Part shown: positions 1 to 9,715 of the stretch, piece after piece | Position numbering within the stretch: the first letter of the stretch is position 1 | Layout: every line of letters begins with the position of its first letter | Origin: Trileptium ribeirensis | Lineage: Eukaryota > Nematoda > Enoplea > Enoplida > Thoracostomopsidae | Reading direction: 5' to 3' | Assembly: GCA_030248225.1 (NCBI GenBank) | Contig: JASANE010016367.1 | Span: forward strand, 1-64,000 | DNA: 64,000 nt | Notes under the pieces: model-generated | What the model saw: the letters and a program-made list of their open reading frames with translations, nothing else | Told to the model about the DNA's origin: nothing | Database searches by the model: none | Program-made: the position numbers and the translations under genes

Positions 1-150
1 GAAAATGTTGACCATTGTACCGTGGTCAGAATTTTCGTAAATGTTGACCATTATCGTGTGGTCAGGATTTTCGTAAATGTTGACCATTGCTGTGTGGTCA
101 AGATTATGGGTTTTCGCTAAAAGTCTGCCATTAGGCTGTGGTCAGGATTA
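1..150. repeat. 36-base tandem repeat
   Basis: The core ATGTTGACCAT recurs at 5, 41 and 77, a period of 36. A decayed fourth unit at about 113-150 still carries GTGGTCAGGAT. Each unit pairs a TGACCA half with a TGGTCA half, so every unit can fold on itself. The array runs off the left edge and its full length is unknown. Confidence 0.85.
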
Positions 151-1934
151 TCCACCTCGTAACGATCCGTAAGGATCTGTTACATATATACTACTTGAAA
201 ATGGTCTGGCCTAAATACCACCCACAACCCTTGATATGATACAACAGCAACAGTTGTTTGACTGTAATACGTGCTTCAAAATGTATATAAGAATGTTCTG
301 ACTCTCACACCCTGCAGTAACATGCCACAAATGCAAAAAGGTGTTCTGTGAGAATACGTCGATAGACCATAAAACACTCCACATCCCCCTAAAACGACAT
401 CATGCAGCAACAATAGGTCAGTGGCTTTTTAATATGCGTGCTCGACAACCTATACAAGGATGGTGTGACGCTCGTACCACACATGTGCGAACGCAAAAAC
501 ACCCATTAACACCCATGCCGGCGGAGTCTACTGACAAAAAATTGATGTACAGCAAAGTTGTACTTCCTGATTTACTGAATCTGTTTGTCGCTGTGAAGTT
601 CCTATCTCGGGACATAGGTCGCGAATGATAAATACCCGGTTGACCAAATTAAAAAATGTGACCCGTGACCCTTTAGGGACCATTTTGACGCAGAAGCCGT
701 AGTCGGCAGGTTTAGCGTCTAAAGAAAGGGTACAAATAGACTGAATTTGATCAAATAAAAAATTGTGAAGACCCATCTATCCGATGATGAGTATCGCCAC
801 AGGCGGACATAAAATTTTTTACAATTATTGTTGCCGTTAGCAAAGCCATAGGTGGAAACTCCGCTCGCTTCGTTTCAATTGATATCGCAAAATGTCAACT
901 GACGCTGCATTCGAAAACTGCAACCTTAGCATTTAGCGCCGTCTGCATTACCTACAGAGCTACTACTAATAAATAGAGATCAAAATAATTATAGCAATAA
1001 ATGATGTCAGTTAGTATAATAACATTTTTTCAAAAGACAGAAGTTGCATAAAAATGAACTGCTAAGACGTAGGTGCTTGGAAAATCTTAGTACATCAATA
1101 GGTTTTAAGTGACCACCGCATCAAGAATATATACATTAATACCTTCTCAAACGAAAACATATGTTTTACAAATGCATAAGCTGAAGCCATAAAATATTTA
1201 CCTATTTCCGCATATATCTCATATACGGTCTGGCAATGATGAAATTTTACTATCTCTTAAACACTAAAATATCAATGACGCGCTCTAATGAAATAATAAA
1301 GCTGTAATTGCGATTCAAAACTGCAACAAGGAAAGCAACCTTCATATTGCTACAGACTTCTTACAATTATTAAAATCATCAGAGCTGGTCGAACCTAAAA
1401 CTGCAGTCTGGTCTTTTCCATTATGTGGGATCACCCAACTGGGCCATTCCCCGAACCCACTTTCCTAAATCTCCTAATATTGATTTTGTATATATACACA
1501 AAAATAAAAAATAAGAGGTGGCAGAGACTTATTAGTACCCTAACATGGTTTAATAAGAAAATTAGGACTCCTAATAACACAATCACAGCCGAAAATGACT
1601 ACATTTCGCCCACACCCACTCCAAATTCTCCCATGCCCCATGGAAATCCTCCCAAATTTTTTGCGAGTGGAAAGGTCAGTTATGGTGTGCAGAAATACGT
1701 TAGATAAGTAAAATTTGACGCACTAGACGCTGTATCTTAACGAATAGACATACCTATATTCTAGAACGTTGTGATAGACATTATACTGTTATAATAGAAC
1801 GCTCACACGGAAATAATAATCTGGGAATATAAAACAGCGTAACACTTTTAGGAAATATTTAATGAATGGATAAGTATCTTCATGATAATTTGAAGCGAAG
1901 TTTTCCTTGCTACAGCAATTGCTACATCCCTTAC
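151..1934. other. Non-coding stretch, 3' of visible MYRF exon 17
   Basis: AT-rich DNA, with no open frame matching a known family. The last MYRF exon(s) should follow exon 17 on this side, but no frame resembling the MYRF C-terminal end (an aromatic-rich tail closing in a Cys) was recognised. The piece at about 835-880 (GTGGAAACTCCGCTCGCTTC) is the end of the dispersed repeat R1, seen again at 7.8, 17.9, 18.6, 51.5 and 59.3 kb. Confidence 0.5.
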
Positions 1935-2346
1935 TGAAATTCCACGCGCAAAGCATAGGTGGGCATATATTTCGAAATCGGTACGTAGTAAATAAATCGT
2001 CCAACGTTGTCGACACTGTGCCCACATGCTTCTCGACTGTCACTGCTGCCGCGATAGCAGTATCGGTTGTCAATAGAGGTATTTAGAGTTGGTATGTTAA
2101 TCCATGTAGAACGTGGCGGCTCGTCCAATGCTTGCATATGACTGTAATCGCCCATCGACATTTCAGTATCATTTATAATTTCGTTAACGTCCGTCGCTGA
2201 ATGTTGGGATTCATCCGTTTTACCCGTGTTTTCTGTTTCAAAAGAAGTATGTAAATAATAAAAAGAATCGCTCTGTTGCTCGTTTTGAAGATGAGATGGT
2301 TGAGGTTCAGGTTCTTGTTCACTATGATAAGTCGCGTTTGACCCCT
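1935..2346 (-). CDS. MYRF: MYRF exon 17: luminal C-terminal domain (MYRF C2)
   Basis: The exon enters with two bases after a pyrimidine-rich acceptor (TTTTTTCAG) and leaves with two bases before GTAAGG; 412 bases encode 136 whole codons without a stop. The first half is acidic and Gln/Ser-rich. The second half carries the MYRF C-terminal core: NTSIDNRYC, a second Cys in REACGHS, then FIYYVPISKYMPTYALRVEF. Vertebrate MYRF has the same order (NSMSITSQYC, a Cys, then FTYHIPVSSGTPLHLSLTL). This part lies in the ER lumen after the membrane segment and is known to hold uncleaved MYRF in the membrane. An N-glycosylation site NTS is visible. The exon cannot be the last one, because the domain's closing strands are missing. 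Confidence 0.88.
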
Positions 2347-4775
2347 CTGAAAAAATAAGAGATGTTTTAGTTCAGAAACCAAATTCAACATGCATGTACA
2401 GCACTATGCTTTGTATCGTGAAATTCAACTGCAATAGCAAAAATTGTCAAAGTCAAACGTTGTCAAAGTGATCTCAAAAATACCACCATTTTGATAGGAA
2501 TAGCATGTAGCGAAACGAACACAAGTTTTTGTTTTAATATTTTATTCGCTGTCTTATGGAAATTTCTACATACACATAATACCTGATTTACCTGACCCAA
2601 CGGTTGCAGGGTGACTGCATGTTGACAACTGCTCGCCACTCATCCGCATTGGCTGCCGCCCGTACCATGACACATTCCGAAATGAGTAATGTGGTTTCAC
2701 AACTCAGGAACAATAAGCTATATTAAATTTCAATGAAACTAAACGACGTTGGCATTTCATGCAGGCTACAAATATTTTATTGTTCACCAAACCGACCCAG
2801 GAATGGACATGTGCAAAAGATTGGCATTTCGATTATGCGACCCATTATGGTCACGCTTTGAGACTTCCTCTAGTAGGTTCTATTTAAATTCAAGGTCAGT
2901 AAATACTATACCACTAAGAACTTCATTGATATGACAAAATGAGCTAATACATTGATAAAATTAGCATTACGTAACGGTACGCTATATGACTGCAAAGACC
3001 TCTCGTTGATTTATTAGACGTCCCAATATTACAGATCGTACACTTAACGTTTCTCCTTCTCAAAACGTAACACCTACTCAATGATGAAATCATTTACTCA
3101 CTATAAAACGAGACAATACTTCTCTGAGTTCGAGAAGGCAAAATTTTCGATCCCGTATAGTTTCCTTGAGTTATATCGACATCGGCGGCAACAGCTGAAA
3201 AAAGGTGTGGCCCTAAAATTACGGAAAAAGTAAATCAGACAGCATTCCACGTATTACGTTTAGATTCGACACTTCACAAGGTTATGTACGCTTAGCTTTC
3301 ATGATACAATCCATAAATTTGCGTGTGTAGCGCCAAAACAAAATCGTAATTACAACTGGAAATATTCAGCAGTGTCGAAGCAGGATAATCACCTAGTAAC
3401 TGTGGTTTTGTAGGACTATTAAAAACTTTTCGTGTTACGAATAGCAAGTCTGTATGCCGCCAATATAATATGGAAATTTTTCAATCCTCACGTTCACACA
3501 ATATCAGCGTATAAAATTTAACAATGTGGACGAATTTAAGTATTTCACACCTGAGGTTGACACTAGCGCGCAGACTCCAAGCGGGCTACTCTCTGCGTCG
3601 TCTTCCTCGGTCACTATTTGGTTCGGATCAAAGCTCGGCGGACAGCCACGATCTTATCAAATCTGCGAGACTATGAGTCTTAAAATTATTGATTTAACCA
3701 GGTGCCACGGCGAAGATCATTGTATACCCTGCTTCGTATAAGTCAATTATGTCACTGAACATTTACCTTTCCAGAATGCTGACATATACAGCAATTATTT
3801 AATTTCGCCTAAATACGAGCCACCATGAAAATGTTGTGGTTACAATAATGTGGTACGGATTGGCGGGGATTGTGCTGAGCGGATACCACACCGGTCCACA
3901 ATAATCAAAAGTTCGGCACCTGTTTATGGCGTTAATTCATTGAAAACATAGTGACCGAAGTATTTTGTGTTCCAGTACAAATCATTTCTCCAAATTGGTT
4001 GCTTTCAACTGGACTTACTCGCTACCATTTTAAAATATAATAAATCCATGGTCTTTTTTTGACCCACACTAGATCCGTTTCACATGTGAATACGTTACAA
4101 TAGAAGAGTGGTAAATTGCAGAGTTAAAATTGACAATGTTTTATAATTTTTACCCAAACACACTTTGCAAAAAATCAAGCTTTTCAACACACCTGACAAA
4201 TGTCGAAACAATTATTTTTAAATTATTTCCAAAAAATTCTTAAAAACTGCTCTGTGTTATTATTTTATCAGGTTACATCACGATACGAAAATCGATGATC
4301 CCGAACAAAAATAACACGAAGCTTTTTTGGAGGCCACTAATTAACGAAAAGCATCGCAGTCTACTGACCGTGTTCACTGGACACACGTTAATCATGTTTC
4401 TTGATAGCACACATTTAGTGGAATCACGTCACTGCCGTAAGCGCAAGCGTGTTTTAAGATCATCAGTATTAATAGCAAAACAGAGAGCATATACACAGAT
4501 CATGCGATTCAACATATATATAATTTGAATTTAGCATAAAGCAATTTTCTACATTGTTGCAATGTTGTCTTTATCAGCATATACACGCCACTCTAAAGCG
4601 TCAATATCCCAGGACGAAGTTTTGACAAGTTATATTATACACAGCGTGCCCTACAGTTTGATTCTAGAAATTCTGGTGCAAAACCGCCGCATTTGCTCAA
4701 AAGCATATTCAATAAGCCGATAGTTAATTAAAAATTTGATAACTTTACCGCAGCTACCTAACGCCAAAAACTAAC
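2347..4775. other. Intron between MYRF exons 16 and 17
   Basis: About 2.4 kb of AT-rich sequence with only short chance open frames (up to about 77 codons). No transposable-element protein, inverted-repeat pair or tandem array was recognised. Confidence 0.5.
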
Positions 4776-4976
4776 CACCATCGGCATCATCCACGTTGTG
4801 ATCTGTTTTACTAGAAGATTGTTGTTCTTGATGATCTGGTGCACAACAATAAACTGGACACTGATCGCCGATAGCCAAACACGGATGTAACGGAGGACCG
4901 TGTGCGTATTCGTCGGGTGGCCAGTAAGGAAGAGTTGTTGTCACAATAGTTGTAGGAAGAACGGGGTTAATTATTA
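4776..4976 (-). CDS. MYRF: MYRF exon 16: luminal CPVYCC segment
   Basis: 201 bases, entered with two bases after TTACATTTTTAG and left with one base before GTTAGT. The last base plus the first two of exon 17 make GAG (Glu), so the two join cleanly. The peptide has a Thr-rich stretch (TTIVTTTLP) followed by HPC and DQCPVYCCAPDHQEQ. Vertebrate MYRF has LCSSHPCPVICCSSP at the same place, just after a Thr/Ser-rich run, so the paired cysteines are conserved and probably form disulphides in the ER lumen (inference). The exon ends in a hydrophilic Ser/Asp-rich tail. The donor GTTAGT is weaker than the others in this gene. Confidence 0.88.
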
Positions 4977-5489
4977 CTAAAAATGTAATAGAGAGAGGAT
5001 CAGTGAAAACCGATTGCCGACCATAACGGTTGGGCTTCATTATAAAATATTACGAATCATGTAGAAATTTATTTCTATTCAAAGAAAGTCCGTTACAGAC
5101 TACGCGCGTATAATATTGGCATTGTATAATACCATGTCTTGTATACCAGAAGGATATGTTATTGCTGTGTTGGATTTAGCTACCGGTCTGACAACTTCAA
5201 ATTAATGCGCAACGTGCGCAGATGCCACCATTCCACAGTATTTTGATTTCCCGAAGGAAAGAACTAGTAAAATCACAACCTAAAGATACTGTCATTAAAT
5301 TCATGTTTTCTGTATACTAAATATTTCTACACTTTTCCAATGCTAAAAACGCTGTTTTATAGCCTGATAATATTTGTACGGCAGTTATAGGTTCCAGGAT
5401 ATATGTAACAGTAGAATATAATTTTGGCCCTCACCACTTTGCGATTTTCTGTCAGAATGAACAAGGAAGATTTGCCCAAAATTCCTACA

Positions 5490-5522
5490 TCCCCACTTTT
5501 CGAAAGGCTGTGGACAGGTCAG
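5490..5522. repeat. Right-end fragment of the CTGGCCTGTCCACAG element
   Basis: CCCACTTTTCGAAAGGCTGT followed by GGACAGGTCAG matches the right ends of the complete copies at 16.9 and 38.8 kb. The left part of the element is not visible here. Confidence 0.55.
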
Positions 5523-5681
5523 AAACGTTATCCTGTAGGCATACAAATGTTAATGTACAACTAAGTATACTGCATAAAAAGAAACCCGAAATAACCCTAC
5601 TACTGCCTGCGATACAGGAGAAACTTATAGCTAAATACAAGATTAGCGCAGGTAGAAAATGTAAAAAGCATAACCGCTGAC

Positions 5682-5755
5682 TTTTGCCAGGTCCATGTTT
5701 GCCGATAGACGTTTCATTCCACAGATCGCTACCAGCCAACGAAGGATCGATTGTG
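5682..5755 (-). CDS. MYRF: MYRF exon 15: luminal linker after the membrane segment
   Basis: 74 bases: one base, 24 codons, one base. The acceptor is GGTAATTTTAG after a T-rich tract; the donor is GTCAGC, unusual but GT. The peptide TIDPSLAGSDLWNETSIGKH continues for four residues and has an N-glycosylation site (NET), which fits a luminal position. Sequence similarity alone would not identify it. It is accepted because its phases are exactly what exon 13 (or 14) needs upstream and exon 16 needs downstream. An in-frame stop lies 42 bases upstream of its first whole codon, so the exon cannot extend far. Confidence 0.68.
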
Positions 5756-6780
5756 CTAAAATTACCAAAAATAACGGCCACAAAAATACAAGAATTTTAC
5801 GTGAAAATACTGTAAAAGAACTAATGCCTTAGTAGACGATTCACAATACGGGATGTTTGGGCGATTCCCTTCTAAAAGCGGAATTCCAATATTGAGTGAG
5901 CAATTCGAAGTCAAAAATCCTTTAATGAAATACTAAAATTGAAAGGCATATTTCTGTTGCCCAATGGGCGTACGAAACATGGGTCTCCGAAACATAAAGT
6001 GCATGGAAAGCCGGAAGAAATATTGGATAAAAATAATTTTCATATAAAAAATCAAGCACTTGAGAACAAAATTTTCAAGGGTGAAAGTTAGTGATAGCAT
6101 AAAATAAAATATAAATTAACATAGTTAGTGGTGTCAAGACTAGCTAAGTGGGTCAGACCGCTTTCAACCTGTGCCCACATTCAGATACAAGAATACCCTG
6201 AGAACACCAACGTTATTAGTCAGTTATTATATCACTAATCTTCGCAAAAGCCTGACGCGGAAAGGCACACTGTTCCGGGCAACATAGCGAGCTTCGGCAG
6301 CAACAGGAAAGTTCACTTATTCAGAAAGACTAATCCTAGTCCGCGACGACTCCATAAATAGTGTATTTCTATGTTCTATTAAACTCAAAAGAACCAACAC
6401 AAATAACTTATTTTCAATCGAAGACCAGTAACAAGATATATAAAATTATACCAAACCCAAAAATACGAATGATACATAAACATTATTAAGTTAGCACAAG
6501 CCAATATAACTAGTCAAGGCAGAAAACTGGTCGGAAAATACAATAATCAGCATCAACTACAAATAAGTTAGAAAAACGAAATTACAGAACATACGGTGGC
6601 ACCCCTTGGATCACACTGTAGTATATACTATTTCGCCGACGAGTCCAATCCAAAACATATAGAGTCGCCATTGCAACCAAACTAAAATAATCGAAGAGTC
6701 AATCGTGCAAAAACAAATTCCTTCGAGCTCAGATTTAACCTCGATCAGAGACGTTTCGCAGTTTCGCTGAGTAAATACAT
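5756..6780. other. Intronic stretch, nothing recognised
   Basis: AT-rich intronic DNA without a recognisable protein, inverted-repeat pair or tandem array. R1-like sequence begins beyond it. Confidence 0.4.
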
Positions 6781-7830
6781 TTTAGCCATTTGAACGCTTT
6801 TTATTGAAAAGCAGTAAAGATTGACAACTTTTATACTTCGAAGCCCCTGCTTCAACGGGAGCGCTAAAACCTCTTGGTCACTGAACAGACTGAAAATTCT
6901 AAAACCTCGTCGACCTTAAACCCATCTTAAACAACTAACAACGCATCAAGTATTTGTGCTGGTCTTTAAATAACCAAGCCATCCTATTCAGATTACCGGA
7001 TGGCTATATCAAGCTATATAGCCAATAATTCTTGATGACCTGTACGCAATACGTAACAAACAACTGGACAGAATATAATCAGGAAATCGGGCTTATTGAC
7101 TCTAAACCCATGAACTATGCATGCTGGACTCACAACCAAATCATTGTATTCAACGTTCAGACATACCTATATATAGACCATTCCTGATGCCTTGCACGTT
7201 ATAATCAGAGAAGAGAAAACGCACATTTTGAAAATCAGGTTCATCGTCCTTAAAACCCTTGAACCCCCAAGAAAAGGTAATATTGTAAAGCTGGACAAGA
7301 TAGCGAAAGAAACTATCGTATCCCGCGTGCACGATAGCCTAATAGGAACTCGGTGTAAAGTAAAAATAAACAGCACAGTGAATTTTAAATGTCGCTATTT
7401 CTGGCAAATATTCGATGAACCATATTCGGGCCCACATCACAACAGGTAGCGGCGCCACAAAAAGTCGTCGTCATCAAAGTTGTAGATCTTGATGAGTTGA
7501 TTCTGGTGGTTGCATTTTTCTATGCGAAGCCTGTGTCGAGTGATATGTGAAACACTGGCACATGTACGGTCAGATTTGGCCAGGAACGCTTAAAAACCCT
7601 GTTTTTTGCCATTTTTACACGGAAGATGGGGTCGATGCTGTTACCGTTCAACTAAACGGCACGTCGTTATCATAGCTGCTATGGAACAAATATCTGTCGA
7701 AATCCGTCGATCCGAAAATGAGTTATGAGTTTCCCGATAGATAAAAAGAAATTTTCACGATTTTCCCCCCTAGCGCAATCAGTGGAAACTCCGCTCGCTC
7801 CGTTTCAATAAAAATACGCAGCTATATTAT
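6781..7830 (+). repeat. R1 dispersed repeat, one block
   Basis: R1 is named here for sequence shared by blocks near 7, 13.6, 15.7, 17-18.6, 40, 50-51.7 and 58-59.4 kb. A block begins with short units containing AACCAAATCATTGTATTCA, CCTATATAGACAATTCTTGA and GAAATCGGGTTCATTGACCC. It ends with a conserved tail containing ATGAGTTATAAATGAC and GTGGAAACTCCGCTCGCT. No protein is encoded, and the short open frames inside differ between copies. It behaves like a non-autonomous dispersed element with an internal tandem region. Confidence 0.65.
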
Positions 7831-8027
7831 GTCTCATAAAAACAAGAAAAATTCGCTAACAAAATATGTCGAACTTGCCAAAATAGTATTTAAATTATTA
7901 TACTTAAATCGAACACATAAAGCTGAAATATATTAGTAACACTTTGCGACCAACGTCACTCATGAAAATTCGAAACGATTATATTTGCGTCCTCACAATA
8001 TTGATAAAAGAAACTATCAATTCTAAC

Positions 8028-8057
8028 CAGTATGTGTTGTTGTAGCTGTGAATATAA
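8028..8057 (-). CDS. MYRF: Possible MYRF exon 14 (30-base microexon)
   Basis: A pyrimidine-rich acceptor (CTATACTTTTTGCAG) is followed after 30 bases by GTTAGA. The piece reads one base, nine codons (YIHSYNNTY), two bases. It therefore keeps frame between exon 13 and exon 15, turning the joint into Cys-YIHSYNNTY-Cys. That would lengthen the membrane segment to a more usual size and add a glycosylation site (NNT). Vertebrate MYRF has hydrophobic residues here, so similarity does not support it; frame and splice signals are the only evidence. Without it, exon 13 joins exon 15 directly in frame, so alternative use is possible. Confidence 0.35.
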
Positions 8058-8116
8058 CTGCAAAAAGTATAGAAGGAGAGTTCTACTCTGGGGCAACGCC
8101 TACTTGCGATCGCTCT

Positions 8117-8184
8117 TGGCGACTTCGCGCACCTAAAACGCGACTCCTTCTGGCGACTTCGCGCACCTAAAACGCGACTCCTTC
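8117..8184. repeat. 34-base direct duplication
   Basis: Two adjacent identical 34-base units begin TGGCGACTTCGCGCACC. They are more GC-rich than the surrounding intron, which suggests a recent local duplication. Confidence 0.85.
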
Positions 8185-8475
8185 ATCCATCAAATTCTCA
8201 GAACCTGAGATTATATGGTTAAAAATAATGCACTGCTGATAACGGAAATTCGACAACAGCAATGTCTACGACAAAATAAGCAAATATGCAATGTTGATCG
8301 CACACCGACCGCATAGAATTTTATTTTAAACTGGGTTCGCCGAATTAGCAGGTCATTTTGGTTTGAACTAAAAAATACATGTGACTCCTATGTGAGCCTC
8401 CCCATTCTGGGTTTCGTATGTGCCCAGAATTATGAGAGTCCCGGTTACGACCCAAAGTAGTAATACAAGACTTAC

Positions 8476-8538
8476 CAAAACGCCATAACTACAACCAATA
8501 CAACGATTGTTGCTTGTAAGATTTTATTATTACACAAA
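8476..8538 (-). CDS. MYRF: MYRF exon 13: transmembrane segment
   Basis: 63 bases: one base, 20 codons, two bases, with a GTAAGT donor. The peptide LCNNKILQATIVVLVVVMAF matches vertebrate MYRF ([20 protein letters not shown]) at nearly every position, including the Cys and LQ before the hydrophobic run. It is the single membrane span that anchors the precursor in the ER. The hydrophobic run is only about 16 residues inside this exon and must be finished by the next exon. The acceptor (CGATCGTAG) has a poor pyrimidine tract. The first base completes Asn with the last two bases of exon 12. Confidence 0.9.
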
Positions 8539-9280
8539 CTACGATCGATCATCGATGGCGGATAATGACAGTCGTGATGACACTGATGCCTGGAAAATAT
8601 GAAAGAAACAGTTCAATGTTTTATTGACAAAAACACAAATATTGAAGAATTATTTACAGATGAAAGTATTGATAGAGAAGCATTGATTTTTAAAGACGCC
8701 AGAATGCATTTCACACAGCTATTACGATAAACGTTTTATATCTAGATTAGTAAAAATGTAGCACTCAAGAGTGATAAACTAATTTATTGTGACGCAACGT
8801 AAAACGTGCTCGTTCTTTCCATTACTCGAAACTGCCGGCGAAATGTGTCATGTGACCACTATGGCACAACTCATAGTGTCTAATCCATAAAATTTGCTAA
8901 AATTCCGTTTCGTTTAATGCTAAAATCAATTTGTCCGATGTTTTACAAAAACATGTGCATAATCAATAAAACTTTCGGTTTCTTTCACAAAAGAAAACGT
9001 AAAAATAATGTTAGTGTACAGTCAGGTGGAGAAGACAATTTCCCAATAGGAGCCGACAATCACGAATCTCTCTGAAAAGATTTGACAGCCACCCACCTAA
9101 AGACCACCAGATTCTTGTGCTCCCATAAAAAAAGTTTTTTGCAAAAACTTCGGCACAAATGTCACGCTTTGCAGCATTTTCAGCCCACTCACACCTTTTG
9201 CGTACTTGTGCAAAAATCATTACATATATTGTATCCTCACCGTACTGGAGGCACAATATAATTACTAGTTAAAAGGTAAT

Positions 9281-9424
9281 GATTTAGATGCACCATTTCA
9301 TAAGCTGCCAACGAGAAACCGTGCTCACAACGAGTCGACATAAAACGAAAACGATTTAGATACACCATTTCACATGCTGCCAACGAAAAACCGTGCTCAC
9401 AACGAGTCGACATAAAACGAAAAC
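9281..9424. repeat. 72-base tandem duplication beside exon 12
   Basis: Two adjacent 72-base units, starting GATTTAGATGCACCATTTCA and GATTTAGATACACCATTTCA, differ at only a few positions. The array lies in the intron, 18 bases beyond the exon 12 donor, so the first bases of the intron border duplicated DNA. Confidence 0.85.
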
Positions 9425-9442
9425 ACACAAGTTAATACTCAC

Positions 9443-9715
9443 TTCTTATCAGCCCATGCGTCGCTCATCTTTTTATTGTTTTTCTTAGTTCCAGATTTGT
9501 CGCATGAATTGGCAATGCCAGAATCATGCCGCCAGCGATTGCTGCTGCTACGAAGACATGACTTTAAATGACCACTTGGCACCGATCCATCAATTTCAGG
9601 TGCTCTGTCGGTTGCTGACGTAGATTTGCTTCGCCGACCCAATACGGGACTGCTCTGGGTGCTCGATTTTGTGCTGCCCCCAAACAGGCCGTTCGGAGCC
9701 AGGCTGCTTCCAACA
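9443..9715 (-). CDS. MYRF: MYRF exon 12: Ser-rich linker
   Basis: 273 bases: one base, 90 codons, two bases, with a clean acceptor (GATATATTTTCAG) and a GTGAGT donor. The peptide is Ser/Thr-rich and basic. It opens VGSSLAPNGLFGGSTKSS, carries GRRSKS and ends with a lysine cluster (KSGTKKNNKKMS). Vertebrate MYRF has a comparable Ser-rich, Lys-rich linker (KKRPPKVASKSSS) between the coiled coil and the membrane segment, on the cytosolic side. Similarity is by composition and position, not residue by residue. Phase and location between exons 11 and 13 make the call strong. The two acceptor-side bases needed for its first Ser come from exon 11. Confidence 0.85.

Noticed and set aside
1..150. CRISPR-like array suggested by the 36-base period
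   Set aside because: The units are contiguous without spacers and the context is an animal genome.
9011..9428. Minus-strand frames of 81 and 63 codons
   Set aside because: One is made by the 72-base duplication, the other has no family resemblance and no splice support.
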